From Strigomonas culicis (Eukaryota; Euglenozoa; Kinetoplastea; Trypanosomatida; Trypanosomatidae), in assembly GCA_000482145.1 (NCBI GenBank), contig AUXH01000383.1, positions 1 through 18,768 on the forward strand: a DNA stretch of 18,768 nucleotides, read 5' to 3'. The translations under genes were made by a program, and so were the position numbers. Numbering within the stretch: position 1 is the stretch's first letter; the number at the start of each line of letters is the position of its first letter. Below the pieces are notes generated by a model. The model was not told the origin of the DNA. It was given only the letters and a program-made list of their open reading frames with translations, and did no database searches. Shown piece after piece: positions 1 to 8,331 of the stretch.

Positions 1-810
1 GTAGAGCGACTGCCACACGTTGATAAGCACGCGGAAGGGGATGGAGCTGAAGAAGATGAGGATCCACCACTTGCCGTCGGCCATGTGCGCGGCCTCCGTG
101 ATGAGGTTGTACAGCGACACGGCGAGGATGCCGGCGATGGTGAGCGCGAAGACGCTGACGATCCACCAGTTGAGGTAGCGGCGCGGGTCGTGCAGCACCC
201 ACTTGCTGAGAAACACGGCGTACAGCGGGCAGAGGTTGCTGAAGAGCGCCTGCAGCACCTCTGACGTGTGCGAGGCCGCGTAGGTCGCGAGCCAGCTGTT
301 GAAGGCGTCGGCGAAGCCGATGCCGGTGAGGATGCTCCAGCCGTACCCGTGCGTGGCGAAGGCCAGGTTGGGACGCTTGACGACCACGTACACCGCCAGG
401 ATGATCACAAAGATGAAGCTGAATAAAATGCCGGGGATGGCGAAGGCGGTGTAGTGGCCGGCTGCCCCGTCGGCGGGGAAGCTATCCAGCCAGAAGTTGA
501 GCATCAGGATCTGCAGCACGTTGCCGACCATCAGCAGGGCGACGAGTAGAGCTGCGAAGAGCAGGTGCCCGAACGGCGTGCGGCGCACCTTTTGGTAGAA
601 CAGCAGACAGGCCGTCCGGAACGCCTGGAGCCGCTCGTGCCCCAACAGCGCCCAGCAGGAGGCTGGGGGAGGCGAGCCAAACACCGTGTGGGTGGCGGCT
701 TCTTCTTCTGCGGTGCTGGGAGCGCATTGAGTGTCAGCGGTCAGGCGAGTGGCGCAGAGGGGAAGCTCCGTCACGTTCTCGCAGCTGCTACAGACCCCGG
801 GATCTGTCAT
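1..810 (-). CDS. CRT-like (DMT superfamily) transporter, N-terminal part, cut by window edge
   Basis: A frame open from an ATG at 810 to the left edge gives 270 residues without a stop; an in-frame stop lies just upstream of the ATG, so the start is firm. Residues 1-70 are hydrophilic, with a CSSC pair and an acidic EEE stretch. From residue 71 it aligns without gaps to the neighbouring complete transporter (1805-3877) for about 165 residues at roughly 45% identity by eye. Shared blocks include LQALF, the GW before helix 3, and Y-A-A-x-H-T. Five membrane helices are visible (about 82-107, 121-144, 157-178, 186-205, 214-234) and a sixth starts near 248. The family moves small metabolites or peptides across endomembranes (PfCRT in the Plasmodium digestive vacuole, CLT proteins in plastids); the substrate here is unknown. 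Unlike its neighbour it has only a short linker between helices 5 and 6. Confidence 0.85.
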   Translation of the reverse strand, partial: MTDPGVCSSCENVTELPLCATRLTADTQCAPSTAEEEAATHTVFGSPPPASCWALLGHERLQAFRTACLLFYQKVRRTPFGHLLFAALLVALLMVGNVLQILMLNFWLDSFPADGAAGHYTAFAIPGILFSFIFVIILAVYVVVKRPNLAFATHGYGWSILTGIGFADAFNSWLATYAASHTSEVLQALFSNLCPLYAVFLSKWVLHDPRRYLNWWIVSVFALTIAGILAVSLYNLITEAAHMADGKWWILIFFSSIPFRVLINVWQSLY

Positions 811-917
811 TCACTATTACGATTTTGATAGATGTTCAGGTCCGTCACTTTTGTGGTCAAATAGAGAGCTTTGGTGATGATGGCTACCCCTTTTGTCTTT
901 TTCCCTTCCTGGTTTTA

Positions 918-957
918 CTGAGTATATATTTGTTTCAGTGTGGAGAGGGCATAAACC
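918..957 (-). promoter_or_regulatory. Candidate spliced-leader acceptor for the partial CRT-like gene (proximal option)
   Basis: On the sense strand a short pyrimidine-rich stretch (about 957-940) is followed by the first AG at 919-918, giving a leader of about 107 nt that contains no ATG. The tract is weak. The alternative at 1284 has a better tract but would place a short upstream reading frame (ATG at 951) in the leader. Confidence 0.35.
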
Positions 958-1193
958 AAGTCGAGCCTTTTTTTGTTCTTTAAATGCTTTTTTTCTTATA
1001 GACTGATAATTGGGTATTATTTCGATATGATATGCTTTTTGTATAAATCCAACCGAATTAAAAAGAAAAAAAGCTAGTTGTGCTAGTTAGGTATTTAAAA
1101 AAAAAATTAGAATTTGTCTGTTGTATTCAACAAAAGGACTCTTTAATTATAATAAAAAAGGACCTTCGTGCAACGATTACTATCAAAAAAAAG

Positions 1194-1214
1194 ATATATA
1201 TATATATATATATA
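1194..1214. repeat. (AT)n microsatellite
   Basis: Twenty-one bases of perfect AT alternation inside the spacer between the two CRT-like genes. No function is implied. Confidence 0.9.
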
Positions 1215-1283
1215 CAAAAGAAAAGTCAAAACACTAAAAAAATGTGTTGTAGTACCTGTGCTCTGTGAGAAAAGCAATATGGC

Positions 1284-1327
1284 CTGTGCATGCACAGATG
1301 ATATCGAAAGGGAAGGAGAGATGAGGG
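1284..1327 (-). promoter_or_regulatory. Candidate spliced-leader acceptor with embedded palindrome (distal option)
   Basis: The plus strand is almost pure purine from about 1305 to 1327, so the sense strand carries a clean polypyrimidine tract; the first downstream AG is at 1285-1284. The AG sits at one end of the perfect palindrome CTGTGCATGCACAG (1284-1297), which could fold the acceptor into a hairpin. If used, the leader of the partial CRT-like gene would be about 470 nt and would include a five-codon upstream frame starting at 951. Confidence 0.3.
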
Positions 1328-1675
1328 TGTATGTACATGTATTGAAAGTGGAAGCACGCAGCGGGAACACAAGAAACAGAACTCCATAAATGAACTCCAA
1401 ATTACAGTAATTTATAACGGCAAAATAGACTAACCCTCATTCCTCTTTTTTTCCATTTAGAAGAAAATAAAATATTATAGTTGGTAACAAATATCGAAAA
1501 AAAAAAGCAATGTTTGAATAAACGCGATTAGATATCAGGTACTCTTTAAAAAAAAAATGCAAGGAGAGAAACAAACGTTATCAACTATAAACGGGTTAAT
1601 GTTGTTTTATGACGATCCGATCCTCCACAGTTAATCCTCTATTTTTCATTTTTATTGCCGCACTTACCCCAGTTG

Positions 1676-1700
1676 CTGTTTGCGAGAAAGAAAGAAAGAC
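1676..1700 (-). promoter_or_regulatory. Orphan polypyrimidine/AG module downstream of CRT-like gene 2
   Basis: A pyrimidine tract made of repeated CTTT units (1700-1683, sense strand) is followed by AG at 1677-1676, only about 105 nt past the stop of the complete transporter. No reading frame follows, so it would be either unused, a polyadenylation-guiding signal, or the acceptor of a non-coding transcript. Confidence 0.25.
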
Positions 1701-1804
1701 AGTTTTTTTTTCTAAATATCATATTAATAGTAAACAATAAAAGCAAGAATATAACCCGAATCAAACAATGATAATCTGTTTCCTTCAGGAGACTATCTTT
1801 TTTT

Positions 1805-3877
1805 TTACGCTTCTTCTTCCTCCGCGACCGCATTCCGCGGCTGCGCGGGGGCGGCGGTGATGTTGTTGCGGCTGCGGCCTCCGCTGCCGCGGTGGTGGTG
1901 GCGCCCGTGGCGCACGTCCGCTTCTACCTCCCGCACCTCCTCCTCATCGCAGAGATTGAACATGCGCATCTTGAGCAGCAGCTCACTCTCGATCTTCTCC
2001 TTCTCCGTCTGGTGGTCCCACAGGACATAGATGAAGGTGCCGAAGATCATGGCCACGATGGCCAGCGCGCTCCAGTACCACGGCGCCATATCGCCCGTCA
2101 CGTTCAGCACCGGGAAGACGAGGAGCAGAATGGCGGTGATGGGGCCGCCCAGCTGACTGACCATGGAGCACAGCGTGACGCTGTACTGGTTGAGGTAGGC
2201 CGCCGCCAGGTACACAAGGACAAAGCCGGAGCTGTACAGGCAGCAGCAGATAAAGTTCATGGGGCAGTGCAGCAGACAGTCGAGGCCGGCCATGAAGTTG
2301 CCCCACGCCGCCTCGACGCTGGTGCTCGTGCCGAACCACGGCAGCGCGTCGACCGGCAGCAGCGCGAAGGTGATGAGCGACTGCAGCATCGTCTCCACCG
2401 TGAGCATCACCAGTTTGACGGTCGTGTCGTTGCCGTAGTGAAAGGAAGCGTGCGCGGCGGCGGCGGCGGCCACAACCGGGGACATGGGCGTCCGCGCGGC
2501 GGCCTCCGCCGATCCGACATCGACAGCCGCGGAGGGCACTGACTGCTGCTGCTGCGCATCGGTGCGGTTCGCTGCCGGCTGATGCTTATAGTGGTCTGAC
2601 TGGAACGGCTCGGAGCGGGAGAGGCCGGCGTGTCGCTGCGCCTGGATCGTCTCGACCTGCGCCTCGACGCCGCTGTGGTCCGCCACCTCTGCCCCCCCCT
2701 CCAAGTTGTAGTGGGCCTCGATGCGGCGCGCCGGTTCGTTCGCGACGTGCAGCTGCGCTGTGTAGGCCAGGAACTCAGGGTCGAAGGTGTAGCGCGTCAT
2801 GTACAGCGTCTGCGTCACGTTGAGCAGCACCGTCACCGGCACGGAGAGACAGAAGAGCAGGGCCCACAGCTTCTGATCCAGAGCGGAGTCCTTCGTGCGG
2901 CTGCTGCCGCTGCTGCTGCTGTCACCGCTGCTGCCGCTGCTGCAGCTGCTACTGCCGCTCGACGCGGACCACACGTACGTGTCGTTGCCCGTGTGATTGG
3001 CGGCGCCGCTGCCGGCGCTGTCGTCGTCGCCGCCGCCGAAGTTGGAGATGGATGCGATGAGCACACCCGCGATGATAAGCGAGAAGCTGCTGCGGATCCA
3101 GTTGTTGTGGTAGGTGCGGAGGTCCTTCAAAAAGAGTTTGGTGAAGATCGCCGCGTAGATGGGCACGAGCGCGGTGAAGAGTGCCTGTAGGATGGCCGGC
3201 GTGTGCGCGGCGGCGTACACGGCCAGCACGCTGTTCAGCGTGTCCAGGCAGCCCGCCAGGAGCAGCCACAGCCACCCGCGCCGCTCCTTGGTGAAGCGCA
3301 GATCCGGGCGGTAGAAGAGGATGTGGAGGATCAGCAGAATCAAGAAGAAGGCAGAGAAGAGAAAGCCGGAGACGGCAAAGGTGGTGTAGGTGCCGGGGGC
3401 GCCATCCGGCGGGTACCGCTTCAGCCAGAGGTTCAGCGCCACGACCTGCGTCGCGTTGCCACCAATCAGCAGCAGCACAAGGCTCAGCACGAAGAACAGC
3501 CTCAGCGGCGGCGTGCGCAAAATGCGCATCTTGAAGTTCGCAAAGGTGTTGGAGACGACTGTGAAGAAGCCACCATCGGCGTCGTCCGAGCTGGTATCGC
3601 CGAGGTCATGCAGCGGATCAGCATTACGGTGTCCGTCGTGTGCGGTCTGCCGCTGGTGAACACTCAGGAGGTGCTCCATGACATCGGAGGGCACGCGCGA
3701 GAGCGCGGTCTGATGCGTCGCAGCCGGCGTCGCGCAGCTCAGCAGCGCAACGTTCGGTGTCGGCGCGTCTTCACCCGGCTGGCGCGGGCGCGCCACTTGG
3801 GCGGCGGAATTGGGGGTGTTGCTGTGGTAGGGACAGTTCGCACTGTGGTTTTCCAGCAGAGGTGTGGTGGAGTTCAT
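1805..3877 (-). CDS. CRT-like (DMT superfamily) transporter, complete, with long luminal/cytosolic inserts
   Basis: A 690-residue protein. The ATG at 3877 is chosen; the frame can be opened one codon earlier only from TTG. Residues 1-115 are hydrophilic. Ten membrane helices follow (about 126-150, 164-188, 201-222, 227-250, 260-280, 336-358, 487-510, 540-561, 566-592, 598-620), the count expected of the CRT-like family (PF08627). The late block YSVTLCSMVSQLGGPITAIL resembles the conserved penultimate-helix region of PfCRT. Two unusual loops stand out: a Gly/Asp/Ser loop at 281-333 with sequons NHT and NDT, and a soluble loop of about 125 residues at 361-486 with polyQ and polyA. Five cysteines (534, 538, 544-546) sit around the loop 7/8 region, where PfCRT has disulfide-bonded cysteines. 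The C-terminal tail is charged and His-rich. Likely an endolysosomal or acidocalcisome-type membrane carrier; the substrate is unknown. It lies just upstream of a shorter paralogue. Confidence 0.88.
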   Translation of the reverse strand: MNSTTPLLENHSANCPYHSNTPNSAAQVARPRQPGEDAPTPNVALLSCATPAATHQTALSRVPSDVMEHLLSVHQRQTAHDGHRNADPLHDLGDTSSDDADGGFFTVVSNTFANFKMRILRTPPLRLFFVLSLVLLLIGGNATQVVALNLWLKRYPPDGAPGTYTTFAVSGFLFSAFFLILLILHILFYRPDLRFTKERRGWLWLLLAGCLDTLNSVLAVYAAAHTPAILQALFTALVPIYAAIFTKLFLKDLRTYHNNWIRSSFSLIIAGVLIASISNFGGGDDDSAGSGAANHTGNDTYVWSASSGSSSCSSGSSGDSSSSGSSRTKDSALDQKLWALLFCLSVPVTVLLNVTQTLYMTRYTFDPEFLAYTAQLHVANEPARRIEAHYNLEGGAEVADHSGVEAQVETIQAQRHAGLSRSEPFQSDHYKHQPAANRTDAQQQQSVPSAAVDVGSAEAAARTPMSPVVAAAAAAHASFHYGNDTTVKLVMLTVETMLQSLITFALLPVDALPWFGTSTSVEAAWGNFMAGLDCLLHCPMNFICCCLYSSGFVLVYLAAAYLNQYSVTLCSMVSQLGGPITAILLLVFPVLNVTGDMAPWYWSALAIVAMIFGTFIYVLWDHQTEKEKIESELLLKMRMFNLCDEEEVREVEADVRHGRHHHRGSGGRSRNNITAAPAQPRNAVAEEEEA
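2899..2958. repeat. Degenerate GCT/CTG triplet repeat inside CRT-like gene 2
   Basis: Near-continuous CTG/CCG/CTA triplets on the plus strand encode the Ser/Gly-rich loop (about residues 305-326) on the minus strand. The repeat lies within a loop absent from the paralogue, so slippage may have built the insertion. Confidence 0.7.
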
Positions 3878-4010
3878 CAATGTAAAGTTTAAAATCTTTT
3901 TTTTGTTTACTCAAAGATAAATTTAGTATCGGTACAGCAGCGTATATATATAATATACTATCCAAGGTGGATATGCTAAAGAAAGAGAATACCTTTTTTT
4001 TTATAATTAG

Positions 4011-4046
4011 CTTGATGATAAAAGTAGATGGAAGAGAGAAGGAGAG
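4011..4046 (-). promoter_or_regulatory. Candidate spliced-leader acceptor for CRT-like gene 2
   Basis: The sense strand has a polypyrimidine tract (4046-4026) followed by the first AG at 4012-4011. The resulting leader of about 133 nt contains no ATG before the start at 3877 and carries an A-run close to that start. Confidence 0.45.
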
Positions 4047-4414
4047 TGTGAATAATGACACAAAGCGAGCGTTCGCGGCGGAGGCATCAATATATATATA
4101 CTTTTTTTTCGTTCTTCAATATGTCATTTTAGGCTCATATCGATTCGTATATGCCATCGTATGATGCGGAAGTTGGATGTCGCGCTATGCTTCTTACGCT
4201 CGTCACATTTAGAGTAGAGACGAAACACACGAACTGCAGCAGCAACGACAGTGACGGCTATGTGTTAAACGTTTTCATTTCTTTTTTAAATCACCATTAT
4301 CATCGTAAAAGAAGAAGGACACACCGCTCACAAAAAAAAAAAACTGTAAAGCATGCACCCACACAGCAACAAACACACACATTGTTCTACTAGCAACAAC
4401 AACAAAAAAAACGA

Positions 4415-4433
4415 CCCCCCCCCAAAAAAAAAA
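4415..4433. repeat. C9-A10 homopolymer pair
   Basis: Nine C followed directly by ten A on the plus strand; the transcript would read U10-G9. It lies about 105 nt downstream of the TPR-like gene's stop, probably in its 3' UTR. Such runs are prone to length errors in assemblies. Confidence 0.85.
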
Positions 4434-4538
4434 CAATAAAAAGAGAGTTACCACCCTTTATTGCTTGTGTTACGCCCCTTCTTCTTTTCGTTATCCGTTT
4501 AGTAGCATTTAGTAGTACGATGATCATGATCCTTCCTT

Positions 4539-6314
4539 TTAGCAGGGCATCTGGTCGAGCCGCTTCAAGAGATGCACCACCTCGTGCGACGCGGCCTTCG
4601 CCTCCTCCTCAGAGCCGACGCCGGCCAGAAACTCGTATCGCAGCTTGTGCACATGTGCCTGCTCGAGCGACGTCGGCCCGTACACCTCCGCGACGGTCTT
4701 GTTGGCGGTCTCGAAGAGCCCTGTTGCGTAGAGGTAGTCGCGCGTGTCGGCGTAGAGGCACGCCATGGCCTGCAGCGTCGCGGCGGCCGGCGCGTTGTGG
4801 CGCTGCTCCGGCAGCAGGCCGCGGTTGAGCTGCAGCGCGCGCTCGAGCGCCTCGCCGGCGCGGCGGCGGCCGGCCGCCACGCTCAGCGGCTCCGGGTCCT
4901 GCACCTGCGAGAAGATGATGTCGGAGGAGGTGCCGACCGACAGGATGGGGTCCATCTGAAAAACCTGCTTGGGCAGAAAGACAGGGCCGTCGCGGGGGTT
5001 CGTCGCCGGCGGCCGCGGCGCGTTCAGCAAAAAGCTGCCCGCCGCGGTGAGGCAGCTGTTGTACGCGAGCACCTCCATCTCCCGGTCGCGCAGCTGCCCG
5101 GCGTCGGCGATGCCGTCCGCGTCGATGGCGGTGTCGAACGGCGCGGCGTAGAACTGCGCGGCCTCGTCGAAGCGGCGCAGCGCGGCCGCGTCGGCCTCGC
5201 CCGGTGCGACCAGGTCCCAGTTGAAGACGCGCGCGCCGAGCGCCGCCTCGGCCAGGAGGTACAGCCCCAGCTCCGGCTCCGGCTCGCGCGGCTTCAGCCC
5301 CTCCAGCAGCGGCGACCGCCGCGCACGGAACTGGTGCACGGTCTGTGTGGCCTGCTGCAGCTGCTGCTGCGCGTGGACGAGGTGGCCGGTGAGCGGGACC
5401 GTCAGCAGCCCGCGCAGCAGCTGCAGCTTGGGGAGGTGCCAGCGCAGCTCTGGGTGGGTCGCGCCGTGCACCTTGTCGGCCTCCGCGCACAGCCGCTGCA
5501 GCTCCTGCAGCCGCTCCATCACGAGCGGCAGCGTGAGCACCTCCCCCGGCCCGTCGCCGACCTGCAGCCGCCAGTCCTTCGGCAGCGCGGCGGCGCCTTT
5601 GCCAGCCCCGCTCTTCTTCACCGCCTTGCCGCTTCCGGCGGCGGGGCGGCTCGCCGGCGGCACGTTGAAGGGCCGCGGGTGGAGCGCACAGAAGGCCTTG
5701 ATGAAGTGCGCGAGGATGACACAGGAGGTGTCGATCTGCTTCACATCGGACTTCTCCCAGGCGTCGTTGAAGAAGAGCAGCCGCGCGGCCTCCCGCAGCA
5801 CCTTTTTCTGCACGTGGACGTGTTTGCCGTACGCCGGCCGCGGCAGGTGCTCGACGCCATGCAGCAGCGCAAAGCGCGTCGCATAGAGAGGGCGCAGCAG
5901 GTTGTACACAATCGGACTGGCGTGCCCGCCGGCGCCCTCCAGAATCTCGATGCCGCGCTCCAGCAGCAGCAGACCCTTCTCCCGCTCCTGCAGCTGCGCG
6001 GGGGTCAGGTACAGGCTCGTCCACGACGTGAGAAACGGCGTCACGGCGGCCGCTGCTGAGACCTGCGCGGCGCTGGGGTGGTTCGCAAGCTGCTTCTCGA
6101 TCGCGGCGGTCTGCACCGCAAAGCGGATCGGCTCCGGGATGGGGTGCTGCAGCAGCGGCACCGCGTCCGCGAGCTCCGGGATGCCCGCCGCCTGCACGTG
6201 CGTGCGCGGCTGGAAGCGTGGGAAGAAGAAGGCCATGTCCGTCGCGTAGGTGAGAAAGGGCGGCACGCTCGTCGCGAGCAGCGAGGTGCGACAGGGGGAT
6301 GTTATTCGCAACAT
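4539..6314 (-). CDS. Conserved-type hypothetical protein with TPR-like C-terminus, predicted mitochondrial
   Basis: 591 residues from the ATG at 6314. I cannot assign a function. The first 25 residues carry two arginines, many Ser/Thr and no acidic residue before D26, as in a mitochondrial presequence; a second ATG at residue 27 would remove it. The protein is almost wholly helical. Residues 485-586 form helix pairs of the kinesin-light-chain TPR style (A-L-E-R-A-L at 489-494, then T-L-Q-A-M-A-C-L-Y at 513-521, then A-T-G-L-F-E-T-A at 530-537). A basic Gly/Ala/Lys linker at 222-243 separates an N-terminal helical half from a second helical region. TPR proteins scaffold complexes; in kinetoplastid mitochondria many belong to ribosome or RNA-processing assemblies, but membership here is a guess. 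The 3' neighbour is CRT-like gene 2, the 5' neighbour the aldo-keto reductase. Confidence 0.8.
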   Translation of the reverse strand: MLRITSPCRTSLLATSVPPFLTYATDMAFFFPRFQPRTHVQAAGIPELADAVPLLQHPIPEPIRFAVQTAAIEKQLANHPSAAQVSAAAAVTPFLTSWTSLYLTPAQLQEREKGLLLLERGIEILEGAGGHASPIVYNLLRPLYATRFALLHGVEHLPRPAYGKHVHVQKKVLREAARLLFFNDAWEKSDVKQIDTSCVILAHFIKAFCALHPRPFNVPPASRPAAGSGKAVKKSGAGKGAAALPKDWRLQVGDGPGEVLTLPLVMERLQELQRLCAEADKVHGATHPELRWHLPKLQLLRGLLTVPLTGHLVHAQQQLQQATQTVHQFRARRSPLLEGLKPREPEPELGLYLLAEAALGARVFNWDLVAPGEADAAALRRFDEAAQFYAAPFDTAIDADGIADAGQLRDREMEVLAYNSCLTAAGSFLLNAPRPPATNPRDGPVFLPKQVFQMDPILSVGTSSDIIFSQVQDPEPLSVAAGRRRAGEALERALQLNRGLLPEQRHNAPAAATLQAMACLYADTRDYLYATGLFETANKTVAEVYGPTSLEQAHVHKLRYEFLAGVGSEEEAKAASHEVVHLLKRLDQMPC

Positions 6315-6346
6315 GGGTGACTGCGTTTCGTTTAGTTAGATCGATG

Positions 6347-6395
6347 CTAATATATGTATATACGTGGATGGGTTGAAGAAGCAGGGGAGGAGTAG
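6347..6395 (-). promoter_or_regulatory. Candidate spliced-leader acceptor for the TPR-like gene
   Basis: The sense strand has a pyrimidine tract (6395-6371), then the first AG at 6348-6347, giving a 32-nt leader without ATG before the start at 6314. This supports the upstream ATG, and therefore the presequence, rather than the second ATG. Confidence 0.5.
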
Positions 6396-6649
6396 TATCG
6401 AGTTTCCAGGTGGCAAGAGAGTTGTCTATACATTAAAAACCAAGAACGAAGACAAAGCAAACAAACAAACAAAAAGATAATACTAAAAGAATGATAACAA
6501 CCCAAGAGGGAGTCATTGTGAAGAGAAAAAAAAAACGAAAAAGGCGAACCCAAGATATAACGGTTTCCAGTCTTTTATCAAAGTTACATACACACGCACA
6601 CATACACACGTGTAAGGAGACAATGTATATATATACTGCTGTCAATACA

Positions 6650-6668
6650 GGGTGTGGGGTGGGGTGGG
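6650..6668 (+). other. G-quadruplex motif on the template strand
   Basis: Four G-runs (3, 4, 4, 3) separated by loops of 3, 1 and 1 bases. Short loops predict a very stable quadruplex. Because genes here are read from the minus strand, the G-runs are on the template strand and the RNA would carry C-runs. It lies roughly 285 nt downstream of the AKR stop. Confidence 0.75.
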
Positions 6669-6890
6669 TGAGTGACTTCCAGGCTGGCGTACCATTGTAA
6701 TAGTAATAACACACAAAGAAAAAACGATAAAAAACAAGCAACAAAAAAAGAAAAAGGTATGAATCATAAAACGAGTAAAAAAATCAATGGTAATTAATAG
6801 AGACAACATTTTTGTTGGTTTTTTCTGGTATTGCTATTGTCAGACAAAAGAAAAAGAAAAAAAAAAGAGAGTGCAACAAGAGAAGAATGA

Positions 6891-7963
<1,073 letters not shown>

Positions 7964-8005
7964 GGCTGTTTTTTTTTTTTGTTCGGTGTTGGAACGAATG
8001 CTGCT

Positions 8006-8068
8006 CTTAACAGATGAGAAACACAGATCGAAGGCGCATGGTGATAGAGAAGGACGGAAAGGAGGGAG
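8006..8068 (-). promoter_or_regulatory. Candidate spliced-leader acceptor for the AKR gene
   Basis: The sense strand shows a pyrimidine-rich tract (8068-8043), then about 35 nt free of AG up to the AG at 8007-8006. This gives a 42-nt leader with no ATG before the AKR start. Confidence 0.45.
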
Positions 8069-8262
8069 TCAATTAAAAGCAACGAAAAACAGAGTTTATG
8101 CTTAACCATTCCGCACAATGATTGACGCAGTCGTATATACATAGAGGTAAAACTACTTAAATGAATAACATAGTGTAAATGAAAACCAAACGAGTGACGA
8201 CCCTTACCTTATCTTCTTTTTCTTTTCTCCACTTTTAAAAATCAACGCGAAGACATAAAAGA

Positions 8263-8283
8263 ACCACCACCACCACCACCACC
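8263..8283. repeat. (ACC)7 microsatellite
   Basis: Seven perfect ACC units on the plus strand (GGT on the sense strand), about 50 nt downstream of the YbaB-like stop and so probably in its 3' UTR. Confidence 0.9.
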
Positions 8284-8331
8284 CTAAACCGAACCGTCAA
8301 ACCGCCATCCGCATTTCTTTTATTACTGTTA

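Larger units (their letters stand above)
811..1804. other. Spacer between the two CRT-like genes
   Basis: Nearly 1 kb of AT-rich DNA with no credible coding frame. It should hold the 3' UTR of the complete transporter (right part) and the 5' leader of the partial one (left part). It contains an (AT)n tract, many A/T runs, a 14-bp perfect palindrome at 1284-1297, and three separate minus-strand polypyrimidine/AG modules (near 918-957, 1284-1327 and 1676-1700), more than one downstream gene needs. Short frames here are low-complexity and look like chance. Confidence 0.7.
3878..4538. other. Spacer between TPR-like gene and CRT-like gene 2
   Basis: An AT-rich stretch of about 660 bp holding the 3' UTR of the TPR-like gene and the 5' leader of the transporter. 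It has several A/T runs, a C9 run directly followed by A10 (4415-4433), CA-rich stretches and a purine tract at 4026-4046. I see no coding frame or RNA gene. Confidence 0.7.
7964..8331. other. Spacer between YbaB-like gene and AKR
   Basis: About 370 bp. It holds the AKR leader with its A12 run (sense strand 7980-7969), a pyrimidine tract (8068-8041 sense), and near the YbaB-like stop an (ACC)7 repeat. There is a single CCCTAA after the repeat, too short to be telomeric. No coding frame is seen. Confidence 0.7.

Noticed and set aside
1080..1400. Short overlapping frames on both strands in the CRT spacer
   Set aside because: Lys/Ile/Tyr-rich translations of AT repeats, no domain, no conserved start context.
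3878..3880. One-codon extension of CRT-like gene 2
   Set aside because: The codon is TTG; the adjacent ATG at 3877 is the credible start.
3203..3892. A 229-codon plus-strand frame over the N-terminal part of CRT-like gene 2
   Set aside because: Antisense shadow, Arg/Gln/Gly-rich, while the minus frame encodes membrane helices conserved with the adjacent paralogue.
4572..6059. A 495-codon open frame on the plus strand, antisense to the TPR-like gene
   Set aside because: It mirrors the GC-rich minus-strand gene; the translation is compositionally biased (Arg/Leu/Gln/Val) with no domain, and it runs against the direction of every other gene.
8281..8290. Telomere-like CCCTAA
   Set aside because: A single unit next to an ACC repeat in the middle of a gene array; telomeric tracts need many copies.
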